Below, piece after piece: positions 31,783-38,531 of a stretch of 38,531 bases of DNA (positions within the stretch are counted from its first letter, which is position 1; each line of letters begins with the position of its first letter). The notes beneath the pieces are model-generated. The model saw only the letters and a list, made by a program, of their open reading frames with translations. It was not told the origin of the DNA and did no database searches. The position numbers and the translations under genes are program-made. The DNA lies in NCBI GenBank assembly GCA_015065005.1, contig SVRE01000014.1:1-38531 (forward strand), written 5' to 3'. This stretch comes from Oscillospiraceae bacterium. Its GTDB lineage: Bacteria > Bacillota > Clostridia > Oscillospirales > CAG-272.

Positions 31783-31879
31783 AGACAAATGAATTTCATT
31801 TGTAGCGGTCTATGTGTATAGACAATGCACAAGGTGCTGAATCCTTGTGAGCAACGCTGAGTTTTCTCAGCGTTTTTTT
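31783..31879 (+). ncRNA. Candidate structured small RNA of about 97 nt
   Basis: A promoter at 31748 is followed by four consecutive perfect hairpins: ACAAATGA/TCATTTGT (31785-31803), GTCTAT/ATAGAC (31808-31823), CACAAGG/CCTTGTG (31828-31849), and AACGCTGAG/CTCAGCGTT (31853-31874) ending in seven T residues as terminator. The third loop starts TGCT and the bases just after its stem are AGCA (31850-31853), so a pseudoknot is possible. There is no ribosome site or meaningful reading frame (only a 10-codon ATG frame). I do not recognise the family; it is unlike 6S, SRP, tmRNA or any riboswitch aptamer I know. Confidence 0.6.
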
Positions 31880-31887
31880 ATTGCAAT

Positions 31888-31950
31888 AAAAAAGGAGTTG
31901 CCCCACAGACTTTACTTGCTGTGGCTACGGAAAAATCCGCAACAACTCCT
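31888..31950 (-). other. Three-way-junction element with T tract on minus strand
   Basis: AGGAGTTG (31893-31900) pairs with CAACTCCT (31943-31950), enclosing CCACAG/CTGTGG (31903-31924) and CGGA/TCCG (31928-31939). On the minus strand the outer stem is followed by TTTTTT, so it may act as a second terminator for sigF, or be a mobile structured repeat. It faces the terminator of the small RNA back to back. Confidence 0.5.
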
Positions 31951-32096
31951 AATAACATTATATCCGAAAATGACAAGAAAATCAATACTTTTGACAAAAA
32001 ACACGATGAGACAAAGGAGATGCGAAGCACTTCTCGGTTTGCAAATAGCACTTCGTACAAAACCTACTCTTGATGGAAAAGAGTAGGTTTTGTACA
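31951..32096. other. Non-coding stretch between structured element and sigF
   Basis: Contains a plus-strand open frame without a start codon (reading about 31888-32073, Ser/Thr/Lys-rich) and the sigF hairpin. I see no gene I can support. Confidence 0.4.
32055..32095 (-). terminator. Long hairpin after sigF
   Basis: A perfect 17-bp stem (32055-32071 with 32079-32095, loop GATGGAA) lies 2 nt past the sigF stop. The T residues are inside the stem (GGTTTTGTAC) rather than after it, so it may act as RNA-stabilising or rho-independent stop of moderate strength. Confidence 0.65.
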
Positions 32097-32816
32097 TTAT
32101 GACAGCTCTTTTCTGAGTGCGGCAAAAATTTTCTTTTCCTCGCGGGAAACCTTTACTTGGGTTAGACCAAGCATTTCGGCGGTTGCCTGTTGAGAGTACT
32201 CCTTAAGGTACCTTAAGGTAACGATTTTGCGCCACAATGGAGGCAGGGCAGAGATTGCTTGGCAAAGGGCGATATGCTCGATTTTTGCATCAATCTCATT
32301 TTTGTCCTGGCAAATTGTGTTTTCCAAGGTAAAGCTTTCATCTTCACCGTTAATTGATGCGGAAAGAGAATTTACACATGCGGTTGCATCAATGGCAATA
32401 GCGGCCTCCTGAGGTGTCATACCGCAAATTTTTGCAAGCTCCTCTATATGTGGCTCGCAACCGTTTTCCATAATGTATTTTTCCCGCTCCTTCATAAGCA
32501 AAGCGCCCTGCTGCTTGTACACACGGCTGACCTTAATAAGCCCGTCATCACGGATAAACCGCCTTATTTCTCCAATAATCAGAGGCACTGCGTAAGTGGA
32601 AAATACAGTGCCCTTTTCAAGGTCAAAGCTACGTATGGCTTTTAGCATACCGATTGAACCGATTTGCACCAAATCCTCGTATTCGACCCCTCTGTCACGA
32701 AATTTAAAAGCAATTGAGCGTACTAAGCCTAAATTGTTAGCCATTAATTCCTCGGTTGCTTTTTCATCACCGTTAACAGCTTTTTTTAATAAATCTTGAT
32801 TTTTGTTAAAATCCAT
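32097..32816 (-). CDS. sigF: RNA polymerase sporulation sigma factor SigF
   Basis: 239 residues; directs forespore-specific transcription after asymmetric division. Sigma-70 regions are in order: region 2 (NLGLVRSIAFKFRDRGVEYE, DLVQIGSIGMLKAIRSFD, FSTYAVPLIIGEIRRFIRDD), region 3 (RVYKQQGALLMKEREKY) and region 4 with HTH (YSQQATAEMLGLTQVKVSREEKK). It is the third gene of the spoIIA operon; its ATG overlaps the spoIIAB stop by one base. Held inactive by SpoIIAB and released by unphosphorylated SpoIIAA. Confidence 0.96.
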   Translation of the reverse strand: MDFNKNQDLLKKAVNGDEKATEELMANNLGLVRSIAFKFRDRGVEYEDLVQIGSIGMLKAIRSFDLEKGTVFSTYAVPLIIGEIRRFIRDDGLIKVSRVYKQQGALLMKEREKYIMENGCEPHIEELAKICGMTPQEAAIAIDATACVNSLSASINGEDESFTLENTICQDKNEIDAKIEHIALCQAISALPPLWRKIVTLRYLKEYSQQATAEMLGLTQVKVSREEKKIFAALRKELS

Positions 32817-33244
32817 TATTTCAGCTTTTTTTCCATAAGGATGCGAACACCCTTGTCCTTTTTAGAATAGACCTCCAGCTTGTCCATAAAGGTTTGCATA
32901 ACCGCAAAGCCCATACCGCTTCGCTCACCTGTTGTGTCAGTGGTGAACAAAGGTGTCATTGCAAGCTTGACATCATCAATTCCGCAGCCCTTGTCCTTGA
33001 TTTCAATTGTCACAGTCCTGTCGGAATAATATTTAACACCTATGTAAATTTCACCCTGTGAAAATTTATAGCCGTGGACAATTGCGTTTGTAACCGCCTC
33101 GGAAACGGCGCATTTAATGTCTGAAATTTCCTCAATTGTGGGGTTCAGCTGCGCTATAAATGCAGCAACGGCGCTCCTTGCCATGCTTTCGTTAATAGAA
33201 AGAGAGGTAAGATACATTTTTAATTGATTATCGTGCTTTTTCAT
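32816..33244 (-). CDS. spoIIAB: Anti-sigma F factor SpoIIAB
   Basis: 142-residue GHKL-fold ATPase and serine kinase that binds SigF and phosphorylates SpoIIAA. The ATP site is visible: N-box EAVTNAIVHGY, G1 DKGCGID, and G2 ERSGMGFAVM. ATGA overlap with the spoIIAA stop indicates coupled translation, which keeps the three proteins in ratio. Length and order match the operon in other endospore formers. Confidence 0.96.
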   Translation of the reverse strand: MKKHDNQLKMYLTSLSINESMARSAVAAFIAQLNPTIEEISDIKCAVSEAVTNAIVHGYKFSQGEIYIGVKYYSDRTVTIEIKDKGCGIDDVKLAMTPLFTTDTTGERSGMGFAVMQTFMDKLEVYSKKDKGVRILMEKKLK

Positions 33245-33582
33245 ACCAATGAATCTCCTTCTATCTTTATAATTCTTTCAATTCCCGCCAGCTCCAAAAC
33301 CTTTTTAACACCCCTTGAGGGTGAGCAAATAATAAAATCAGCCCCCATTTCGCTTGCGGTATTATATCTGCCTAATATCAATCCAAGACCTGAGGAATCC
33401 ATAAAATCAACAGAGCTTAAATCAAGTAAAACAAGATTGGGCTTATGGTCAAAAATTGCATTGTCTATTCTTTCACGAACGTATTTTGCACAGTGGTGGT
33501 CGATATCGCCTAAAATTTTGGCGTTCAGAGTACCGTTTTCATAAAAAATTTCTGGGTTTTCTTTTTCAAACAAAGCTTTCAC
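33241..33582 (-). CDS. spoIIAA: Anti-sigma F factor antagonist SpoIIAA
   Basis: A 113-residue STAS-domain protein. DFMDSSGLGLILGRY holds the serine phosphorylated by SpoIIAB; GDIDHH marks the N-terminal strand. Dephosphorylated protein frees SigF in the forespore. The start is either GTG at 33582 (AAAGGAAG only 1-2 nt away) or TTG three codons later at 33573, which has better spacing (about 8 nt). No sure sigma-H promoter could be picked out in the ~140 bp upstream shared with the next divergent gene. Confidence 0.95.
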   Translation of the reverse strand: MKALFEKENPEIFYENGTLNAKILGDIDHHCAKYVRERIDNAIFDHKPNLVLLDLSSVDFMDSSGLGLILGRYNTASEMGADFIICSPSRGVKKVLELAGIERIIKIEGDSLV

Positions 33583-33676
33583 CTTCCTTTGGGTTTATTG
33601 TAATATCAAACGTGTGCAAAAAATGTCGTAATCGGTAAGAGAAAAATAAGTTTTTAATTTCAAAATTCGATAAATA

Positions 33677-33705
33677 TTGACATTACTTTTTGTTTATGAT
33701 AAGAT
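33677..33705 (+). promoter_or_regulatory. Sigma-A promoter of metallophosphoesterase-GH20-DUF368 operon
   Basis: TTGACA (33677-33682), 17-bp spacer, TAAGAT (33700-33705), 29 nt before the start codon. Confidence 0.7.
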
Positions 33706-33734
33706 AGGAATATATAATAATACATAGGTGTTAT

Positions 33735-34583
33735 ATGGATAATTTTTTACAAGTAAAAAGAACTGTTATTGACCTGGGAACAGAGAAGGAATACAGGTTT
33801 TTTCAAATCAGCGATATGCATATGGCTTGCTTGGATGAAGAAAGCTCACAGACGGATATAAATGACCACAAGCGCTTTCATAAGCAATGGGACAGCCTTA
33901 AGCGTGATTTTGCAAAGGACGCAGGGGAGCTTTGTGATGAAAGGTACGATGTTGAGCCGAATATAATCTTTGAAAAGCTGGCAAAGCACGCTTTGGACAT
34001 AAAGGCTGATGCCTTGATTTTAAGCGGTGATATTTTTGACAGGGTAACTGAGTCAAATTTAAGATATATGAAAAAATTTATGGGGGATTACCCGTTGCCT
34101 GTCATATATTGCCCGGGAAATCACGCTTGGATTAATGAAGCGGGTGAGCATTTAAATCAATATGAAAGATTTAATGGCATTATAAAAAATCCCGCCATAG
34201 ATTCATTTGATTTTGGTGAGCTTGAAATAGTAACGGTTGATAACGGAACTAAGCAAATAACAAATGAACAAATTAGGTTTTTAAAGGACAAGCTAAGCGG
34301 GGACAAGAAAATAGCTTTGGTTGTCCACGCGCCCTTGAATTTAGGCGAATTTGGGGAACGCTTGGCTGAAAAAATGTCACCGTATTTCCTTTTGGGGGTA
34401 AACGGGGATTGCGAAAATGCATTTTTGTTTAACCGTTTGGTTAAAGAAAATGATGACAAAATTATATGCGTGTTAGCAGGTCACATCCACGCATTTTACG
34501 AGGGTAATGTGACTGAAAATTTAAAACAATATACTACCTCAAGCGGCTTGATTGGCGCAGGTAGAGAAATAATAATTAAGTGA
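33735..34583 (+). CDS. Calcineurin-like metallophosphoesterase
   Basis: 282 residues with all five dimetal motifs: DMH (Asp27, His29), SGDIFD, GNHAW, VVHAPL and GHIHAF. There is no signal peptide, so it is cytosolic. Substrates of this superfamily range from nucleotides to phospholipids and polyprenyl pyrophosphates and cannot be told from sequence. It heads an operon with a GH20 hexosaminidase and a DUF368 transporter, so a phosphorylated sugar or lipid-linked substrate is a reasonable guess. A weak TAGGTG precedes the ATG. Confidence 0.9.
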   Translation: MDNFLQVKRTVIDLGTEKEYRFFQISDMHMACLDEESSQTDINDHKRFHKQWDSLKRDFAKDAGELCDERYDVEPNIIFEKLAKHALDIKADALILSGDIFDRVTESNLRYMKKFMGDYPLPVIYCPGNHAWINEAGEHLNQYERFNGIIKNPAIDSFDFGELEIVTVDNGTKQITNEQIRFLKDKLSGDKKIALVVHAPLNLGEFGERLAEKMSPYFLLGVNGDCENAFLFNRLVKENDDKIICVLAGHIHAFYEGNVTENLKQYTTSSGLIGAGREIIIK

Positions 34584-34591
34584 GGTATATT

Positions 34592-36298
34592 ATGAGGCTT
34601 ATCCCTGAAGTAAAAGAAAAAGTTTTAGGCGAAAGAAGGGCTATCAGCGGTTGCACCTTCGTTTTGCCAAATGGCTGTGATAATAGAATAGTTAACTTAA
34701 CAAAAAAGGTTCCAAGCGGTCCTGTGCAGGTTACAGTGAAGATTGGAAATGAAGATAGCGAGAGCTATAAGATTTTATTCGGGAAAGAAATAACCGTTGA
34801 GGCAAAGGGTGAAAAGGGCGCTTTTTATGCAATACAAACAATTCGCCAAATTGTTAAAAACGGTTACTGCGATGTAAAGGAAATTAATGACTCTCCTGAT
34901 TTTGAGGTAAGAGGCTTTTACTATGATATTACAAGAGGCAGAATACCAACTCTTGAGAGCTTGAAGAAGCTTGTTGACACCCTTGCATATCACAAAATCA
35001 ATATGTTGCAGCTTTATGTTGAGCATGTTTTCCCATTTAAGGAGTATGACGGAATTTATCAAAGGACAGGCTATATTACTGCTGAAGAAACAAGGGAGCT
35101 TGATGCTTACTGTAAGGAAAATTACATAGAGCTTGTGCCGTCCCTTTCTTGCTTTGGCCACTTATTTGAGCTTTTGGAAACAGAAAAATATAAGCATTTG
35201 TGTGAGTTGCCCGACCACAAGCCTAACACCATTTATTGGCAGCAAAGAATGGCGCACCATACAATTGACCCGTCAAATCCCGAGAGCTTTGAGCTTATCA
35301 AGAGCTTAATAGACCAGTATATGCCCCTTTTCACAAGCGATAAGTTCAATATCTGCTGTGATGAAACCTTTGACCTTGGTAAGGGCAGGAACGCAGGCAA
35401 GGACGTTGGACAGCTATATGTTGGATTTGTAAAGAAAATCCTTGATTATGTTCGTTCCAAGGGTAAAACCCCTATGATGTGGGGCGATATTATCAATGCA
35501 CATTCTGAGTTTATTGATGAGCTTGGCGAAACTATTTTCTTAAGCTGGGGCTACGGTGCTAACGAAAAGCCAGATACAATAAATAAGCTGCGTGATGCAG
35601 GAAAAACACAGTATGTTTGCCCGGGATGCAATAACTGGACAAGCCTTATTGAAATGGTACAGGTTTCCATTCCAAACATTTATAAAATGACTAAGTACGG
35701 TTATGAGGCGGGGGCTAAGGGCGTTCTTAACACCTGCTGGGGTGACTACGGCCATATTTCCCCGATTTATGCGTGTATGTACAGTATTATTTACGGTGCT
35801 GCAAGGTCTTGGAACGCTACTTGCGAGTATGAAAATTATGATGAAGCAATGGACTTGCTTTACTACGGACATGAGGGTGGCGCCAATTTGGTTAAATCCT
35901 TGGCTAAAGCATACCGTAGCTGCTATTGGTATGAGCTTGTATGTGATTATTCCAACAGGATGTTCAACACTGACGTAATGAAGGCGTGGCGCACCGCTAA
36001 TCCGGAGGAATTAAATGAAGCTTTTGGCGAGGTAGAGGAGCTTATTCCTTATCTTATGTCAACAAAATGGGAGAACGAAGACGCAAGAGAAGCCTTGCTT
36101 TGCGTTGCAAACGGTACACAGTGTATGATTGCTATGCTTATGTCAATGCAGACAGGGGAAAAGCTTGGTATGAACGATACTGATGTGGAAGAATGGTTAA
36201 AGGAGTTTACAAAAATTTATTTGAAGGAAAGTAAAATGGGAGAGCTTAAGGATTTTGTTAAGGCTATGTATGAGCTTTCCATCAAATATTTAAAGTAA
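34592..36298 (+). CDS. GH20 family beta-N-acetylhexosaminidase
   Basis: 568 residues. A small N-terminal alpha/beta domain (about 1-100) is followed by the GH20 barrel starting FEVRGFYYDITRGRIPTLES. The catalytic Asp257-Glu258 pair stands in FNICCDETFDL; substrate-assisted cleavage releases GlcNAc or GalNAc. Trp residues lining the -1 site are present (MMWGDI, LSWGYG, NTCWGDYGH). No signal peptide, so it acts on imported or recycled material. The ATG at 34592 has GAGGT 6 nt upstream; a GTG 12 nt earlier overlaps the preceding stop and lacks a site. DUF368 gene follows after 1 nt. Confidence 0.93.
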   Translation: MRLIPEVKEKVLGERRAISGCTFVLPNGCDNRIVNLTKKVPSGPVQVTVKIGNEDSESYKILFGKEITVEAKGEKGAFYAIQTIRQIVKNGYCDVKEINDSPDFEVRGFYYDITRGRIPTLESLKKLVDTLAYHKINMLQLYVEHVFPFKEYDGIYQRTGYITAEETRELDAYCKENYIELVPSLSCFGHLFELLETEKYKHLCELPDHKPNTIYWQQRMAHHTIDPSNPESFELIKSLIDQYMPLFTSDKFNICCDETFDLGKGRNAGKDVGQLYVGFVKKILDYVRSKGKTPMMWGDIINAHSEFIDELGETIFLSWGYGANEKPDTINKLRDAGKTQYVCPGCNNWTSLIEMVQVSIPNIYKMTKYGYEAGAKGVLNTCWGDYGHISPIYACMYSIIYGAARSWNATCEYENYDEAMDLLYYGHEGGANLVKSLAKAYRSCYWYELVCDYSNRMFNTDVMKAWRTANPEELNEAFGEVEELIPYLMSTKWENEDAREALLCVANGTQCMIAMLMSMQTGEKLGMNDTDVEEWLKEFTKIYLKESKMGELKDFVKAMYELSIKYLK

Positions 36299-36299
36299 T

Positions 36300-37226
36300 A
36301 TGGAAGAACTGATTGATTTAAAGTATAAAAATTTCAAGGAAATACTTATCAGCATTTTTGTCGGCTTTTCAATAGGCTTGTCTGTTATTGTTCCCGGTAT
36401 AAGCGGGTCAACAGTTGCCATAATAATGAAGGTTTATGACAAAATGATGTATGCCTTTTCCAACCTGTTTAAAAAGTTTAAGCTTTGCTTTATGTTCCTT
36501 TTGCCCATAGGTATTGGGGTGGTGGTCGGCTTTGGTATTGGCTTTGTTTTGGTTAAGCTTTTATTGGAGCTTATTCCGTTTATAACCATTTGCTTTTTTG
36601 TGGGCTTAATGGTGGGCACTTATCCTATATTGCTTAAGGAAATAAAGGGGGAAAAAGCAACCCTTAACAGAAAAGCATTGTTTATAGTCGGCAGCATAAT
36701 TCCAATAGCTATTACCTTAGTGTCAATGGTGTCAACAGGCACCGACAGGGGCCTAACAAATCTTGGGGTAGGGAACTACGTGCTGTTTGTTGTTATTGGT
36801 ATTTTGATTTCTTTAACACAAATTATCCCGGGTCTTAGCGCCACTGTGCTCCTTATGATGTTCGGTTATTATACAGCTATATTAAACGGTATAGGGTCCG
36901 AATTGCTTACTGATTACAAGCTGTTGCTTGTATATGTAGCCTTGGTGGTTGGCTTTGTTATTGGTATCCTTTTGTTCTCTAAGGTTATCAATATGCTTTT
37001 GGAAAAACAAAGAAAACCGTTTTTCTTTGCCATTTGCGGCTTGTCTATCGGTTCGATGGCTGCCGTTTTCCTTGGCAGTGAGTGTATAGAAATATATAAG
37101 TCCTGGGACACAAAGGGAATGGTAATTGATTTGATAATCGGTGTCCTTGCCCTTGCTTTGGGCTTTACAGCAACCTTTCTTCTTTACCTTTATGACAGGA
37201 AAAGAGAATTGAAGGAAGAAAAATAG
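36300..37226 (+). CDS. DUF368 membrane protein, probable polyprenyl-phosphate transporter (PopT-like)
   Basis: 308 residues, about eight to nine hydrophobic segments. The two inverted half-repeats of the family show as VIVPGISGSTVAIIMKVYDK and IPGLSATVLLMMFGYYTAIL. DUF368 proteins are reported to return undecaprenyl phosphate to the inner leaflet so the carrier can be reused for wall synthesis. The gene starts 1 nt after the GH20 stop, so it is translated with it; a shared role in envelope glycan recycling is inference. No clear terminator follows before the metK promoter. Confidence 0.88.
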   Translation: MEELIDLKYKNFKEILISIFVGFSIGLSVIVPGISGSTVAIIMKVYDKMMYAFSNLFKKFKLCFMFLLPIGIGVVVGFGIGFVLVKLLLELIPFITICFFVGLMVGTYPILLKEIKGEKATLNRKALFIVGSIIPIAITLVSMVSTGTDRGLTNLGVGNYVLFVVIGILISLTQIIPGLSATVLLMMFGYYTAILNGIGSELLTDYKLLLVYVALVVGFVIGILLFSKVINMLLEKQRKPFFFAICGLSIGSMAAVFLGSECIEIYKSWDTKGMVIDLIIGVLALALGFTATFLLYLYDRKRELKEEK

Positions 37227-37254
37227 AAAAATATCAGTTTTTTTAAAAAAGCTA

Positions 37255-37283
37255 TTGCAATATTAAAAACTATATGATATACT
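37255..37283 (+). promoter_or_regulatory. Sigma-A promoter of riboswitch-metK transcript
   Basis: TTGCAA (37255-37260), 17-bp spacer, TATACT (37278-37283), ending 14 nt before the SAM-I aptamer. Confidence 0.7.
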
Positions 37284-37297
37284 ATCCTCGCAAAAAT

Positions 37298-37429
37298 TCT
37301 TATCAAGAGTAACGGAGGGACAGGCCCGATGAAGTTACGGCAACCTATCGTATCGACAAGGTGCCAATTCCGAGAGATGAGACTAAGATGTAGTTATCAG
37401 CCCGCGGAATGTTCTGTCCGCGGGCTTTT
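37298..37429 (+). ncRNA. SAM-I (S-box) riboswitch with terminator
   Basis: The aptamer has P1 TCTTATC/GATGAGA (37298-37304 with about 37376-37382), AAGAG, GGAGGGACAGGCCCGATGAA, GGCAACC and AAGGTGCCAATTCC, all class hallmarks. A terminator GCCCGCGGA/TCCGCGGGC (37400-37408 with 37417-37425) with TTTT follows. SAM binding should stabilise P1 and let the terminator form, shutting off metK when SAM is plentiful. Confidence 0.96.
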
Positions 37430-37464
37430 GATATTTCAAATTTAACAAAATAAGGAGATATAAG

Positions 37465-38531
37465 ATGAGAAAGTTTTTTACTTCAGAATCAGTAACAGAG
37501 GGACATCCCGATAAAATTTGCGACCAAATTTCAGACGCTATACTTGATGCTATGTTAGCGCAAGACCCAAGCTCCCGTGTTGCGTGCGAAACCTTTTGCA
37601 CAACAGGACTTGTAACCATTATGGGTGAAATAACAACAAAGGCTGATGTGGATATAACAAAAATCGCCCGTCAAACCATAAAAGAAATCGGTTATGACAG
37701 GGCAAAGTATGGCTTTGATGCTGATACCTGCGGTATTATGACAGCTATTCACGAGCAGTCTGCTGACATTGCCTTAGGTGTAGATAATTCTGCTGAGGCT
37801 AAAAACGGTGAGGCTGAAAATGACCACGGTGCAGGTGACCAGGGCTTGATGTTCGGCTATGCTTGTAATGAAACAAAGGAGCTTATGCCCCTTCCGATTT
37901 CCTTGGCGCACAAGCTTGCTATGAGACTTACAAAGGTAAGAAAGGATGGGGTTTTACCTTATCTTCGCCCCGATGGAAAGACACAGATTACAGTTGAGTA
38001 CGTTGACGGTAAGCCTGTAAGAGTAGAGGCAATTGTAGTTTCCTCTCAGCACAGCGCAGACGTAACCTTGGAAACTATCAGAAAAGATATTATAGATAAT
38101 GTAATTTTGCCTATCGTACCAAATGATATGATTGATGACAATACAAAGATTTTTGTTAACCCAACAGGAAGATTTGTTATTGGCGGCCCTAACGGTGACA
38201 CAGGCTTGACAGGCAGAAAGATTATAGTTGATACATACGGCGGATATTCACGTCACGGTGGCGGTGCATTTAGCGGTAAGGACCCGACAAAGGTTGACCG
38301 TAGCGCATCATATGCTGCAAGATACGTTGCAAAGAACATTGTTGCATCAGGTGTGGCAGACAAGTGCGAGGTGCAGATTGCATATGCTATCGGCGTTGCT
38401 AAGCCTGTTTCTGTTCTTGTTGATACATTTGGCACTGCCAAGGTTGATGAGGACAAGATTTCCGAGTATGTATATACAAACATTGACCTAAGACCAAGCG
38501 CAATTATAAATAAGTTTAATTGCGCCGTCCT
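37465..38531 (+). CDS. metK: S-adenosylmethionine synthetase, 3'-truncated, with apparent frameshift at window end
   Basis: Makes SAM from methionine and ATP. The ATG at 37465 follows AAGGAGATA. 355 codons are visible: [20 protein letters not shown] with the first His/Asp metal site, the [15 protein letters not shown] motif, [10 protein letters not shown], and [20 protein letters not shown], followed by [15 protein letters not shown]. All three domains are present up to the last ~25 residues. At the very end the frame gives KFNCAV where the family has KFNLRRP; shifting by one base after AAT restores LRRP (TTGCGCCGTCCT). This suggests a missing T near 38519 or an error at the sequence edge. 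Regulated by the SAM-I riboswitch upstream. Confidence 0.95.
   Translation, partial: MRKFFTSESVTEGHPDKICDQISDAILDAMLAQDPSSRVACETFCTTGLVTIMGEITTKADVDITKIARQTIKEIGYDRAKYGFDADTCGIMTAIHEQSADIALGVDNSAEAKNGEAENDHGAGDQGLMFGYACNETKELMPLPISLAHKLAMRLTKVRKDGVLPYLRPDGKTQITVEYVDGKPVRVEAIVVSSQHSADVTLETIRKDIIDNVILPIVPNDMIDDNTKIFVNPTGRFVIGGPNGDTGLTGRKIIVDTYGGYSRHGGGAFSGKDPTKVDRSASYAARYVAKNIVASGVADKCEVQIAYAIGVAKPVSVLVDTFGTAKVDEDKISEYVYTNIDLRPSAIINKFNCAV

Noticed and set aside
31783-31879. Small RNA as a retron msr, tracrRNA or transposon guide RNA
   Set aside because: No reverse transcriptase, Cas or TnpB-like gene nearby, and no matching repeat sequence.
31847-32086. Plus-strand 79-codon frame starting near the small RNA terminator
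   Set aside because: It runs through the RNA terminator hairpin, the three-way junction and the sigF hairpin; no ribosome site and no recognisable protein.

Overview
The window looks like a chromosomal segment from a low-GC, spore-forming, anaerobic member of the Clostridia (Firmicutes), most plausibly a gut Oscillospiraceae/Ruminococcaceae-type organism. The reasons are a complete spoIIAA-spoIIAB-sigF sporulation operon, strong A/T-rich promoters of the sigma-A type with 17-bp spacers, Firmicutes-style riboswitches (SAM-I, yybP-ykoY), BspA-like leucine-rich-repeat surface proteins, and many glycan-active enzymes. Both ends cut through genes: a GH43 glycosidase at the left and metK at the right.

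Layout. 1-2.5 kb: end of a GH43 beta-xylosidase/arabinofuranosidase-type gene, facing an AraC-family regulator. 2.5-4.1 kb: a secreted LRR protein, divergent from the regulator. 4.3-6.6 kb: serC-serA (serine biosynthesis) behind a perfect consensus promoter. 6.7-7.45 kb: a small XRE regulator and a gene-free stretch with two interspersed-repeat-like elements and an orphan consensus promoter. 7.45-12.95 kb: a 1780-residue LRR surface protein whose stop codon overlaps the start of an easily missed 51-residue peptide gene. 13.1-15.9 kb: yybP-ykoY riboswitch and a P-type cation ATPase. 16.0-20.0 kb: a tight three-gene operon, PTS EIICB - EEP-family phosphatase (MapP-like) - 4-alpha-glucanotransferase, which reads as a maltose-6'-phosphate route. 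20.1-24.0 kb (minus): DUF1893 protein, Fe-S aldo/keto reductase, alpha/alpha-barrel protein, ADP-ribosylglycohydrolase; divergent from a DUF4091/GH123-like protein, DNA-deoxyinosine glycosylase and GNAT operon (24.1-26.7 kb). 26.7-30.1 kb: DUF5714 protein, amidohydrolase, CrtI-like FAD oxidoreductase. 30.2-30.9 kb: tRNA-Leu(CAG) and inorganic pyrophosphatase. 31.0-32.1 kb: a decayed mobile-element zone with REP-like repeats, transposase and accessory-gene remnants, and a well-supported candidate small RNA. 32.1-33.6 kb: spoIIA operon. 33.7-37.2 kb: metallophosphoesterase - GH20 hexosaminidase - DUF368 lipid-carrier transporter. 37.3 kb to end: SAM-I riboswitch and metK.

How it fits together: the window combines glycan breakdown (GH43, GH20, GH123-like, MalQ, PTS), housekeeping biosynthesis (Ser, SAM, PPi removal) and surface adhesion-type proteins. 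The observations I consider most worth following are the 51-residue peptide translationally coupled to the giant LRR protein, the four-hairpin small RNA at 31.78-31.88 kb, the MapP-type maltose operon, the promoter-inside-terminator arrangement ahead of tRNA-Leu, and an apparent one-base frameshift at the very end of metK. No defence system, prophage, CRISPR array or complete insertion sequence was found. All functional calls are from reading motifs by eye; no database search was possible.
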